From NCBI GenBank assembly GCA_934339135.1, contig CAKRHP010000001.1:62001-126000 (forward strand): DNA of 64,000 nucleotides, written 5' to 3'. The position numbers were made by a program, and so were the translations under genes. Shown one piece after another: positions 1-7,792 of the stretch (the stretch's first letter is position 1; the number at the start of each line of letters is the position of its first letter). The notes below the pieces were generated by a model. It worked only from the letters and a program-made list of their open reading frames with translations, did no database searches and was not told the DNA's origin. The stretch is from an uncultured Lachnospiraceae bacterium. GTDB taxonomy: Bacteria; Bacillota; Clostridia; Lachnospirales; Lachnospiraceae.

Positions 1-562
1 CGGCCACGGACTGAAAAAACGTCTGACGGCTGCTGTAAAAAACGCAGAGTCCGGAAAGGGCGCTACGGTATTCGGTTATTATGTAGATGATCCGGAACGT
101 TTCGGTATTGTCGAGTTCGACCAGGACGGCAAGGCGATCTCCATCGAGGAGAAACCGGAGAAGCCAAAAAGCAATTACTGTGTCACAGGTCTTTATTTCT
201 ATGATAACCGCGTGGTTCAGTACGCAAAGGATCTCAAGCCAAGTGCCAGAGGCGAGCTGGAGATCACGGATCTGAACCGAGTTTATCTGGAGAAAGGCGA
301 CCTGAACGTAGAGCTTCTGGGACAGGGATTTACCTGGCTGGATACCGGTACACACGAGAGTCTCGTCGAGGCAACCAATTTCGTAAAGACGATCGAGTCA
401 CACCAGCACCGCAAGATCGCGTGTCTGGAGGAGATCGCATATCTGAGCGGATGGATCACAAAGGAAGATGTGCTGAAAGCATATGAACCACTGAAAAAGA
501 ACCAGTACGGCCAGTATCTGATGGATGTTCTGGATGGCAAGTACATGGATGTTCTTCATTAA
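1..562 (+). CDS. rfbA: Glucose-1-phosphate thymidylyltransferase, 3' part
   Basis: RfbA (RmlA) joins dTTP and glucose-1-phosphate to make dTDP-glucose, the first step of dTDP-L-rhamnose synthesis in the cytoplasm. The gene enters from the left edge, so only the C-terminal part of about 186 residues is visible, open from base 2. Diagnostic stretches are the [17 protein letters not shown] segment, the [13 protein letters not shown] substrate loop and the LDTGTHESL motif near the C-terminus, all typical of RmlA. rfbB and rfbD follow on the same strand, which confirms the pathway. The start and any promoter lie outside the window. Assignment is secure. Confidence 0.96.
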   Translation, partial: GHGLKKRLTAAVKNAESGKGATVFGYYVDDPERFGIVEFDQDGKAISIEEKPEKPKSNYCVTGLYFYDNRVVQYAKDLKPSARGELEITDLNRVYLEKGDLNVELLGQGFTWLDTGTHESLVEATNFVKTIESHQHRKIACLEEIAYLSGWITKEDVLKAYEPLKKNQYGQYLMDVLDGKYMDVLH

Positions 563-645
563 AAATTATTTTGACCACAATGCAGCAAAGGGAGTCTTTT
601 CATCCCTCAAACCAATTTATATATTACAGATCAAGGAGAAAAATT

Positions 646-1665
646 ATGACTATTATCGTAACCGGCGGTGCCGGATTCATTGGAAGTAACTTTGTGTTTC
701 ACATGCTGGACAAATATCCGGACTATCGTATCGTCTGTCTGGACTGCCTGACCTACGCCGGAAACCTTTCCACACTGGCACCGGTTATGGACAACCCGAA
801 CTTCCGTTTTGTAAAGGAAGATATCACAGACCGTGAGGCTGTTTACAAATTATTCGAGGAGGAGCATCCGGACATCGTTGTAAACTTCGCTGCTGAGAGC
901 CACGTAGACCGTTCCATTGAGACTCCGGAGGTATTCCTTCAGACAAATATCATGGGAACTGCCGTACTCATGGATGCATGCCGTAAATACGGTATCACCC
1001 GTTATCATCAGGTATCTACCGACGAGGTATATGGTGATCTTCCACTGGACAGACCGGACCTGTTCTTTACCGAGGAAACTCCGATCCACACCAGCAGTCC
1101 ATACAGCTCATCCAAAGCCGGCGCTGACCTTCTGGTACTGGCATACCACAGAACCTACGGGCTGCCTGTTACCATCAGCCGCTGCTCAAACAACTACGGA
1201 CCATATCACTTCCCGGAGAAGCTGATCCCTCTGATGATCGCAAATGCACTGAATGATAAGCCGCTTCCTGTTTACGGTACCGGCGAAAATGTCCGCGACT
1301 GGCTGTATGTGGAGGATCACTGCAAGGCCATCGACCTGATCATCCACAAGGGACGTGTCGGCGAAGTATACAATATCGGCGGCCACAACGAGATGACAAA
1401 TATTGATATCGTAAAGATCATCTGTAAGGAGCTTGGCAAGCCGGAGAGCCTGATCACCTATGTATCTGACCGTAAGGGACACGATATGCGTTATGCGATC
1501 GATCCAACCAAGATCCACAATGAGCTGGGATGGCTTCCGGAGACAAAATTCGCAGATGGTATCAAGAAGACCATCAAATGGTATCTTGACAATAAAGAGT
1601 GGTGGGAGACCATCATTTCCGGAGAGTACCAGAATTATTATGAGAAAATGTATGGAAATCGCTAA
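646..1665 (+). CDS. rfbB: dTDP-glucose 4,6-dehydratase
   Basis: Second enzyme of dTDP-rhamnose synthesis: it converts dTDP-glucose to dTDP-4-keto-6-deoxyglucose using bound NAD+. The protein has 339 residues, normal for RmlB. It opens with the Rossmann glycine motif TGGAGFIGSN and carries the short-chain-dehydrogenase Tyr-Lys pair in the YSSSKAGAD segment. STDEVYGD and the RCSNNYGPYHFPEKLIP signature of RmlB are also present. ATG at 646 is chosen because AAGGAGA lies 7 bases upstream and the protein then begins directly with the NAD-binding strand; the frame is open further upstream without a ribosome site. It lies 83 bases after rfbA and 16 before rfbD, as one operon. Confidence 0.97.
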   Translation: MTIIVTGGAGFIGSNFVFHMLDKYPDYRIVCLDCLTYAGNLSTLAPVMDNPNFRFVKEDITDREAVYKLFEEEHPDIVVNFAAESHVDRSIETPEVFLQTNIMGTAVLMDACRKYGITRYHQVSTDEVYGDLPLDRPDLFFTEETPIHTSSPYSSSKAGADLLVLAYHRTYGLPVTISRCSNNYGPYHFPEKLIPLMIANALNDKPLPVYGTGENVRDWLYVEDHCKAIDLIIHKGRVGEVYNIGGHNEMTNIDIVKIICKELGKPESLITYVSDRKGHDMRYAIDPTKIHNELGWLPETKFADGIKKTIKWYLDNKEWWETIISGEYQNYYEKMYGNR

Positions 1666-1681
1666 AAGAGGTTAAGAAATT

Positions 1682-2623
1682 ATGAAAATATTAGTGACCG
1701 GCGTTGCCGGACAATTAGGCCATGATGTCATGAATGAGCTTGCCAAAAGAGGCCACGAGGGCATCGGAAGCGATCTTGCGCCAAAGTACAGCGGCACCGC
1801 AGACGGCTCTTATGTGACTACCGCAGACTATGTGTCCATGGACATTACGGACCGTGCTTCTGTCGCAGAAACTTTGTTAAAGATCAATCCGGATGCGGTC
1901 ATTCACTGCGCCGCCTGGACTGCTGTTGATGCTGCAGAGGACGAGGACAAAAAGGATACGGTTTATGCAGTCAACGCAACAGGCACGGAAAATATTGCCG
2001 CTGTCTGCAAAGATCTGGACTGCAAAATGATGTATATCAGCACCGATTATGTCTTTGACGGACAGGGTACCACTCCATGGGATCCGGACTGCAAGGATTA
2101 CAAGCCATTAAATGTATATGGTGCTTCCAAGCTGGACGGCGAACTGGCAGTGTCCGAAATTTTGGACAAGTATTTTATCGTCCGTATCGCCTGGGTATTT
2201 GGAACCAACGGCAAAAACTTTATCCGCACTATGCTCAATGTTGCCAAAACCCATGACAAGCTTACGGTCGTCAGTGACCAGATCGGTACTCCGACCTACA
2301 CCTTTGATCTGGCAAGACTTCTGGTGGATATGATCGAAACAGACAAATACGGCTACTATCATGCAACCAACGAAGGCGGCTATATCAGCTGGTATGATTT
2401 CACAAAGGAAATCTTCCGTCAGGCAGTTGCTCTGGGACGTACCGAATATGACGAAAACCACGTCACTGTTTCTCCTGTCACCACGGAAGAATACGGCGTA
2501 TCAAAGGCTGCCAGACCGTTTAACAGCCGTCTGGATAAGTCTAAACTCACGACGAATGGATTTACTCCTCTGCCAACCTGGCAGGATGCGGTGGCTCGTT
2601 ATCTGAAGGAGATTGAGTTTTAA
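1682..2623 (+). CDS. rfbD: dTDP-4-dehydrorhamnose reductase
   Basis: Last step of dTDP-L-rhamnose synthesis: NAD(P)H-dependent reduction of dTDP-4-keto-L-rhamnose. It has 313 residues, slightly longer than the usual 285-300. The N-terminus has the TGVAGQLGHDV nucleotide-binding motif, then the catalytic region STDYVFDG and YGASKLDGE (Tyr-Lys of the SDR family) and the VRIAWVFG strand typical of RmlD. The 3,5-epimerase rfbC does not follow here; it is probably upstream of rfbA outside the window. The operon ends at the strong hairpin just downstream. The product feeds cell-wall polysaccharide rhamnose. Confidence 0.96.
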   Translation: MKILVTGVAGQLGHDVMNELAKRGHEGIGSDLAPKYSGTADGSYVTTADYVSMDITDRASVAETLLKINPDAVIHCAAWTAVDAAEDEDKKDTVYAVNATGTENIAAVCKDLDCKMMYISTDYVFDGQGTTPWDPDCKDYKPLNVYGASKLDGELAVSEILDKYFIVRIAWVFGTNGKNFIRTMLNVAKTHDKLTVVSDQIGTPTYTFDLARLLVDMIETDKYGYYHATNEGGYISWYDFTKEIFRQAVALGRTEYDENHVTVSPVTTEEYGVSKAARPFNSRLDKSKLTTNGFTPLPTWQDAVARYLKEIEF

Positions 2624-2650
2624 TATTCACATATATCCGGAATAAAACAA

Positions 2651-2693
2651 AAACCGTGGATAAGCATTTGCATAACAAGCTTATCCACGGTTT
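2651..2693. terminator. Bidirectional intrinsic terminator between rfbD and hydG
   Basis: A perfect 15-bp inverted repeat (arms 2651-2665 and 2679-2693) with a 13-base loop sits between two convergent genes. T-rich tracts flank it on both strands, so it can end the rfb operon (+) and the hyd operon (-). Confidence 0.9.
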
Positions 2694-2718
2694 ATTTTTC
2701 TTATCGCTTACTTTTTCC

Positions 2719-4146
2719 TTAGAACCGGAAATCTCTCTTTCCTTCCTTTAACTCCTCCAGATACTGGATGGCTCTTTCCCGTACCTTCTCGTTTGGTACC
2801 TTCTGGATTTCTCTGGCGATCAGCTCCTCACCGATCTGCTTTGTCTCCGGAGACGCATAATCCTCCAGATACTCCTTCAAGGTCATCAATGCATTTGGCT
2901 GACAGCAGTTTACGATCTGACCGGATTTTAACAGGGTCATAAAACGATCTCCTGTTCTTCCGGCACGGTAGCATGCGGTACAGAAGCTTGGAATATATCC
3001 CATCTTCATCAGCCAGTTTACCACCTCGTCCAGTGTACGGGTATCGCTGACATCAAACTGTGCGGAGCTGTCATCACGAACCGGCTCGGTATAACCGCCG
3101 ACGCTGGTACGGGAGCCGCCGCTGATCTGGGAAATGCCCAGATGAAGGACATGTTCTCTGGTTTTCTGGGATTCTCTGGTTGATATGATCATACCGGTGT
3201 ATGGCACGGCAATACGGATCACCGCCACGATCTTTTCAAAGATCTCATCCGGCACGGCATTGCTGAAATCGTCTGTATCAATATCGTCAGCCGGACAGAT
3301 CCGGGGAACACTGATGGTATGAGGTCCCACTCCCTGCGCTGCCTCCAGATGCTCTGCATGCATCAGGATTCCTACCAGCTCATAGCGGTATCCCTCCAGA
3401 CCGAAAAGAACGCCAAGACCAACATCATCAATGCCGCCCTCCATGGCACGATCCATTGCCTCGGTATGATATGCATAATCATGCTTTGGTCCCGTTGGAT
3501 GGAGCTGCTCATAAGACTCCTTGTTGTAGGTCTCCTGGAACAAAATATAAGTACCGATCCCGGCATTTTTCAGGCGGGTATAATTCTCTACCGTCGTGGC
3601 TGCAATATTGACATTGACTCGACGGATCGCCCCGTTTTTGTGCTTAATGCTGTAGATGGTATCAATACTTTCCAGAATATATTCCAGCGGATTGTTTACC
3701 GGATCCTCTCCCGACTCGATTGCCAGACGCTTATGCCCCATATCCTGCAAGGCAATGACTTCCTCCCGGATCTGTTCCTGGGTCAGCTTGATCCTTGGAA
3801 TATGCTTATTTTTGTGATGATATGGGCAATAGGTACATCCATTCACACAATAGTTAGAAAGATAAAGAGGCGCAAACATGACAATACGATGGCCATAAAA
3901 TTTCTCCTTGATCTCCATGGCAAGCTCCCGGATCTGGCGATTGATCTCCGGGTCGTCACACTCCATCAGGACTGCTGCCTCCTTGTGACTGATACCCTTT
4001 GCCTTTTTGGCCTTTTCCAGGATTTCCTTCATCAAAGGAATGTTATCCTTATTTTTCTTTGCATAATCAAGAGACTCCAGAATCTCCTCATGGTTAATAA
4101 ACTCCTCTGCCTTCAATGACTTTGGATCATACTTGTAGCTGCTCAT
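2719..4146 (-). CDS. hydG: [FeFe]-hydrogenase H-cluster radical SAM maturase HydG
   Basis: HydG cleaves tyrosine by radical SAM chemistry to supply CO and CN- ligands for the H-cluster of [FeFe] hydrogenase. The 475-residue protein has the SAM-cluster motif CVNGCTYC (CX3CX2C). At the C-terminus it has the second cluster region, CTACYRAGRTGDRFM and later NCCQPNALMTL, which separates HydG from ThiH. The start is supported by ATGGAGGAAAA just upstream. It follows the hydrogenase-regulator gene by 61 bases and probably shares its transcript. HydE, HydF and the hydrogenase itself are not in the window. The gene ends at the shared terminator with the rfb operon. Confidence 0.96.
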   Translation of the reverse strand: MSSYKYDPKSLKAEEFINHEEILESLDYAKKNKDNIPLMKEILEKAKKAKGISHKEAAVLMECDDPEINRQIRELAMEIKEKFYGHRIVMFAPLYLSNYCVNGCTYCPYHHKNKHIPRIKLTQEQIREEVIALQDMGHKRLAIESGEDPVNNPLEYILESIDTIYSIKHKNGAIRRVNVNIAATTVENYTRLKNAGIGTYILFQETYNKESYEQLHPTGPKHDYAYHTEAMDRAMEGGIDDVGLGVLFGLEGYRYELVGILMHAEHLEAAQGVGPHTISVPRICPADDIDTDDFSNAVPDEIFEKIVAVIRIAVPYTGMIISTRESQKTREHVLHLGISQISGGSRTSVGGYTEPVRDDSSAQFDVSDTRTLDEVVNWLMKMGYIPSFCTACYRAGRTGDRFMTLLKSGQIVNCCQPNALMTLKEYLEDYASPETKQIGEELIAREIQKVPNEKVRERAIQYLEELKEGKRDFRF

Positions 4147-4207
4147 TGTTTTTCCTCCATATTCTTGTATCTGTTATATTTTATCTGTCCAATTTTCAGG
4201 ACACTGT

Positions 4208-4453
4208 TTACGTCTTGGAATATACCGCTTTTGCACTGACTCCCGGTGTCATCCCCAGTTTGCCTGACAACGCACTCACCGTATTGGTATCCGCATCCAT
4301 CACAACACTGATCACGGAAATGCCCCGCTCCCGGTAGGGCATCCCCATCCTGCCCACAATGTACTCCCGGTACTCGTGAAGCAGTTCATTGACCCGTTCC
4401 ACACGGTCCATATCCTCAACGATAATACCAAGGATTGCAATTCTTCGATCCAT
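4208..4453 (-). CDS. TM1266-type iron-only hydrogenase system regulator
   Basis: Small ACT-like protein of 81 residues resembling the TM1266 family, which accompanies [FeFe]-hydrogenase maturation genes and is presumed regulatory. Visible features are the beta strand RRIAILGIIVED, the middle segment RMGMPYRERGISVISVV and the C-terminal LGMTPGVSAKAVYS typical of the NikR/ACT-like fold. ATG at 4453 is chosen because GGAGG lies 7 bases upstream; the frame extends 10 codons further but without a ribosome site. hydG follows directly, which supports the assignment. The ligand is not known. The gene is preceded by the structured leader described separately. Confidence 0.85.
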   Translation of the reverse strand: MDRRIAILGIIVEDMDRVERVNELLHEYREYIVGRMGMPYRERGISVISVVMDADTNTVSALSGKLGMTPGVSAKAVYSKT

Positions 4454-4455
4454 AA

Positions 4456-4670
4456 TAATCCTCCATCCACAACTTTCTGCCACGAATAGTCTGCTTCGTC
4501 TCTACTCTTTAACATAAAAACGCCCCATGTCCAAATGACATGAGACGTTTCCCGGTACAAGATCAATATTTATTGTACGAATATCAAACCGCAGACTTTC
4601 CCCGCGGAATCCTTCAAAACATATCATGCCTTTGCGTCGGGACGAACCCTTCGTGTCAGAACATGAGAAT
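4456..4670 (-). promoter_or_regulatory. Structured leader RNA ahead of the hydrogenase regulator and hydG (candidate cis-regulatory RNA)
   Basis: About 215 bases separate a strong promoter from the regulator start codon and contain no supported gene. On the minus strand there are several potential helices: a GGG-loop-CCC hairpin near 4640-4655, CCGC/GCGG arms near 4592-4612, GTACAA/TTGTAC arms near 4553-4580, then a terminator-like hairpin with a T-run. Promoter, structured stretch, terminator, ribosome site and gene is the layout of a riboswitch or attenuator. It contains GACGCAAAG, which also occurs in class I c-di-GMP riboswitches, but the rest of that consensus is missing. I could not match it to a known class. 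Confidence 0.5.
4516..4550 (-). terminator. Terminator-like hairpin inside the hyd leader
   Basis: Arms 4518-4531 and 4537-4550 (14 bp with two mismatches, 5-base loop) are followed on the minus strand by TTTTTA. It lies upstream of the regulator start, so it would act as an attenuator rather than an end-of-gene terminator. Confidence 0.7.
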
Positions 4671-4699
4671 ATTTTATCATCTATGAGTTGAGATGTCAA
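4671..4699 (-). promoter_or_regulatory. Sigma-A-type promoter of the hyd leader
   Basis: On the minus strand, TTGACA (4699-4694) and TAAAAT (4676-4671) are separated by 17 bases. The -35 is perfect. It lies just after the end of the LytTR gene at 4711, so the hyd unit has its own start. Confidence 0.75.
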
Positions 4700-4710
4700 A
4701 AATTAATTAA

Positions 4711-5448
4711 CTAATCCCCAACAGACAATTTAAATCTGGCATATTTTTGCATTACCTCATCATACTTTCCCTGCGCAATTTTTAATTCTTCATTTGTCTT
4801 TAATACCACCATGCCCTTCTTTATATCTCTTATATACTTGGCATTTACCAAAAAGCTTTTATGAATCCGAATCATATTTATACTATTTAGTCGTTCCTCA
4901 ATGACATCAAGCGTATTTCGCAAAGATAAAACTTTTACATTTCCCGAAGCAATAATATGGAAATATGTATAATGCAGTTTACTTTCCACATACAACAGAT
5001 CTTCAATAGAAAAACTCATATCTCTTTCGCGAAAATTAATTGTTAAATCTTCTTTTTTCCAAACTTTTTCTAATGCAACAGCGTGTTCCACAACCTCCTC
5101 TAATTCCACCAAAAAATTTCCGGATGTTTTCAATAAATATCGAAAAGCATTAACTTTATATCCATCCAATGCATAATCAATACAGGATGACACAATAGCA
5201 ATTACCAGTTGAGGATATCTTTCTATTTTTGTTAAAATATTAATCCCATTTTCTTCCTTTAAGGCTACCTCCATCAACAAGAGATTACAATTTTGTAATA
5301 ATTCTTTATGGTCAATAACCTCGCGGCCATTTTCTAATAATATTACTTTATAAGATGTAATTTCTAATATTTTCAGTTTACTTTCAACTATTTTTTTCTC
5401 ATAGTCAGCATACTCTTTGTTGTCATCGCAAATAACAACGGAAAACAT
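4711..5448 (-). CDS. LytTR-family response regulator with Glu at the phosphoacceptor position (module A)
   Basis: DNA-binding response regulator of 245 residues: an N-terminal receiver domain (about 1-125) and a C-terminal LytTR domain (about 140-240), the AgrA/ComE architecture. The acidic pair is present (ICDDN, D8 D9) and the beta-5 Lys is visible in RYLLK. The phosphoacceptor position reads LLLMEVAL, with Glu60 where the related regulator at 20790-21479 has Asp56. The LytTR part shows the usual LYVESKLHYTYF and RIHKSFLVNAKYI stretches. It is the last gene of module A, 28 bases after a permease, with AGGGGG before the ATG. No kinase is encoded in module A. Confidence 0.9.
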   Translation of the reverse strand: MFSVVICDDNKEYADYEKKIVESKLKILEITSYKVILLENGREVIDHKELLQNCNLLLMEVALKEENGINILTKIERYPQLVIAIVSSCIDYALDGYKVNAFRYLLKTSGNFLVELEEVVEHAVALEKVWKKEDLTINFRERDMSFSIEDLLYVESKLHYTYFHIIASGNVKVLSLRNTLDVIEERLNSINMIRIHKSFLVNAKYIRDIKKGMVVLKTNEELKIAQGKYDEVMQKYARFKLSVGD

Positions 5449-5475
5449 TGGTTTTTCCCCCTAGTATCATTTCTG

Positions 5476-6306
5476 TCAAAGAATATCTTTTTTATTTATT
5501 CTAATATTTCCCAAAACAATCATCGCAACACTCAGTATGATCATCATAAAAATACATACACCAGAAGACAATCCATTTTCATCCATTTTGTCCATTCTTA
5601 TGGGAATTCCTAAATTCCCAATCAAAAAATATGACTTTTTATATAGCGAAACAATTAGTAAACCTCCTGTGCAAAGGAAAGCAATTGCTTTCGGAATATA
5701 AAGCAAAAGAGTAATTTCGAGACAGCAAAATAAGAACATCAACAATAATGGCTGTAGAAAATAAATGACCATAATCTTCCAAACCGAAAAATCCACAATA
5801 ACGGACCTTCCATACAATTCCATCACATACCAGGTAGGATGCATACTTAAATCCACATTTTCGCACAGACAAAAAAGCAATGTCGTTCCTATCAACAAAA
5901 GAAAATACAATACGACAACGCTCCCCGCCCAAACATATTTGGACATTAACCATCCCGATCTGCTCTTTGCCCGTACGATCAATTGCTGCCCATAACCACT
6001 TAAATCGTCCCATGTATATATACATATGGGAATCAATAAAAAAACAAATAATAAAAACCAGTATGTGGGAAACTCATAGAAATCACCTATCGAAAATTTA
6101 TAGTCACTTTTCCCCTGTATCAGACAGACCCAGTAATCAACGAACGAACCATTACCGTCCAGATTCTCTTTTATTTTCACAGACGATAATTTATTATAAA
6201 CTTCAACATGAGTAATCAACGAAAGTATAACTCCCAGCAGCAAATACTGATATTTACTTATGGCATCGCATTTTATGTCATGTAATAAAAATTTATTCAG
6301 CTTCAT
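5476..6306 (-). CDS. ABC transporter permease, module A (second)
   Basis: Integral membrane protein of 276 residues with about six hydrophobic segments. The first lies near residues 20-35, followed by a long extracytoplasmic loop; the last is VCIFMMIILSVAMIVLG near the C-terminus. No conserved enzyme motif is visible, and it is read as an ABC-2-like permease because its start overlaps the ABC ATPase gene by 14 bases and another permease flanks that ATPase. The two split permeases of module A correspond to the single fused permease of module B. The transported substrate is unknown; export of, or protection from, the module's secreted protein is an inference. Confidence 0.7.
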   Translation of the reverse strand: MKLNKFLLHDIKCDAISKYQYLLLGVILSLITHVEVYNKLSSVKIKENLDGNGSFVDYWVCLIQGKSDYKFSIGDFYEFPTYWFLLFVFLLIPICIYTWDDLSGYGQQLIVRAKSRSGWLMSKYVWAGSVVVLYFLLLIGTTLLFCLCENVDLSMHPTWYVMELYGRSVIVDFSVWKIMVIYFLQPLLLMFLFCCLEITLLLYIPKAIAFLCTGGLLIVSLYKKSYFLIGNLGIPIRMDKMDENGLSSGVCIFMMIILSVAMIVLGNIRINKKDIL

Positions 6307-6961
6307 GTATGATCTTCCCTTCTGAAATTTTTATTATTTCATCGGATAAATACTCCAGTTCTTCTATGTCATGACACGTTACAATGACTACATGATCCGG
6401 AGTTTTAAGTTCATGTATCACATTGCGGATCTGCTCCACACCATCACCATCAATTGCATTTATCGGCTCATCCAGTAAAACAATCTGAGGTTCTCCCATA
6501 ATAGCAGCAGCGACTCCCAGCCGTTGCTTCATTCCCAATGAATATTCGCCATATTTCTTGTGCATCTGATCTTGTAATCCCACTTTGTCCAATAAGTTTT
6601 CAATATCAGCATTTGTCAAATTACAGTTTAAGTCTGCTAACAAACGCAAATTTTTGTATCCAGAATATTCCGAAATAAAACTCGGATTCTCAAGCAAAAT
6701 ACCAATGCTGTTTGGAATCGCATTTTTCTTCGTTACAATTTTACCATTTATAATAATCTGACCTTTCGTAGGCAATATCAACCCGGCAATGCTCCTCATA
6801 AGCATAGTTTTTCCGGAACCGTTCTTTCCCCGGATTCCATAAACTTTTCCACCATAAAATTCCTGATTAATGTCATCTAATATTATTTTTTTATTTATTA
6901 TTTTTGTCAGATGCTCTATTTTTATGATAGGCTGGTTATCTCTATTTTCATTGTTTTCCAT
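6293..6961 (-). CDS. ABC transporter ATP-binding protein, module A
   Basis: ATPase of 222 residues, the usual length for a free-standing nucleotide-binding subunit. The Walker A motif is GKNGSGKT, the signature region is YSLGMKQRLGVA (relaxed from LSGGQ), and Walker B is IVLLDEP, followed by an H-loop in VIVTCHD. The relaxed LGMKQR signature is common in exporters of lantibiotics and bacitracin-like peptides. The start overlaps the preceding permease by 40 bases and a GAGGGAGGG site lies inside that gene; the end overlaps the next permease by 14 bases. It energises the two permeases beside it. Confidence 0.92.
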   Translation of the reverse strand: MENNENRDNQPIIKIEHLTKIINKKIILDDINQEFYGGKVYGIRGKNGSGKTMLMRSIAGLILPTKGQIIINGKIVTKKNAIPNSIGILLENPSFISEYSGYKNLRLLADLNCNLTNADIENLLDKVGLQDQMHKKYGEYSLGMKQRLGVAAAIMGEPQIVLLDEPINAIDGDGVEQIRNVIHELKTPDHVVIVTCHDIEELEYLSDEIIKISEGKIIHEAE

Positions 6962-7788
6962 AAAAAAATCCCTCCCTCAATCGTTAAAATAAATATTAAA
7001 TATGCCAGGACCTGAATATAAGAAACATCAATAATGGCACCGCTGTATTTTGCCTGAAAAACAAGTATCTTTAATGCCCATTTCGACAAGCCCATTTTCA
7101 TAAAAACAGCCTCTTGTAAAGCGTACAAAACATAAGGACAAAAAATAACCACCATTTCATTTTTTGCATAAACAGATGCGATCAAAGCACACAGTGCTAA
7201 AATACCACCAACCAAAAAAACAATCACGGAATATGCAAGCATATATATCATAGGATGCACATAATACACACCTGACATCAAACTCCTTTCGATCAGAGGA
7301 CTATCCCATGACATTACATTCGGATAATTGGCCGGATACAACAAAGAACTTGCAAACAGGCTGACAAAGTAAGGAATCACGCAAAATGTGCCACCTAGCA
7401 AAAAGGATGCAATTAATTTGCTGACAAAATAATTATTTTTGCCTATTCTGGTGATCAGAAGATTGGCATAACCATCCCTTTTATCCTTAAAATAACTGGT
7501 GCCATAGGAAAATACAGCCATTATTGGTAAAAAAGAATAAAATAATTCTCCAAAAAAAGTATAACCTTCTCCTCCCAAAAAGCTTTCATACATATTATCC
7601 GGATAACACCCAATTGCATATGACCCGTCACTTAATATCCACTGAGAATCCTGTTTGAGATTCATTAAGTGAATCTGATAATATGCTGCCAATTGTCCTG
7701 CCACAAGCAATAACCCAATTGCCAAAATCAATAGTGTTCTATAACAGAAGATTCCCCGATATAATTCGTGTTTTAATATTTTTTTCAT
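6922..7788 (-). CDS. ABC transporter permease, module A (first)
   Basis: Membrane protein of 288 residues from ATG at 7788, with about six hydrophobic segments and a large loop near residues 35-85. TTG at 7818 is an alternative start with AAAGGAGG only two bases away. ATG 7788 is preferred because it lies just beyond the upstream stop codon, as in translational coupling, and the protein then begins with a positively charged stretch before the first membrane segment (MKKILKHELYRG). It overlaps the ATPase gene. ABC-2-like fold is inferred from context; no substrate motif is visible. Confidence 0.7.
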   Translation of the reverse strand: MKKILKHELYRGIFCYRTLLILAIGLLLVAGQLAAYYQIHLMNLKQDSQWILSDGSYAIGCYPDNMYESFLGGEGYTFFGELFYSFLPIMAVFSYGTSYFKDKRDGYANLLITRIGKNNYFVSKLIASFLLGGTFCVIPYFVSLFASSLLYPANYPNVMSWDSPLIERSLMSGVYYVHPMIYMLAYSVIVFLVGGILALCALIASVYAKNEMVVIFCPYVLYALQEAVFMKMGLSKWALKILVFQAKYSGAIIDVSYIQVLAYLIFILTIEGGIFLWKTMKIEITSLS

Positions 7789-7792
7789 AATG

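Noticed and set aside
4600..4660. Class I c-di-GMP riboswitch in the hyd leader
   Set aside because: Only GACGCAAAG matches; the upstream GGCAAACC block and the downstream conserved blocks of that class are missing.
4502..4699. A 65-codon minus-strand open frame across the hyd leader
   Set aside because: It starts inside the promoter, lacks a ribosome site and has no recognisable protein pattern; a structured leader explains the region better.
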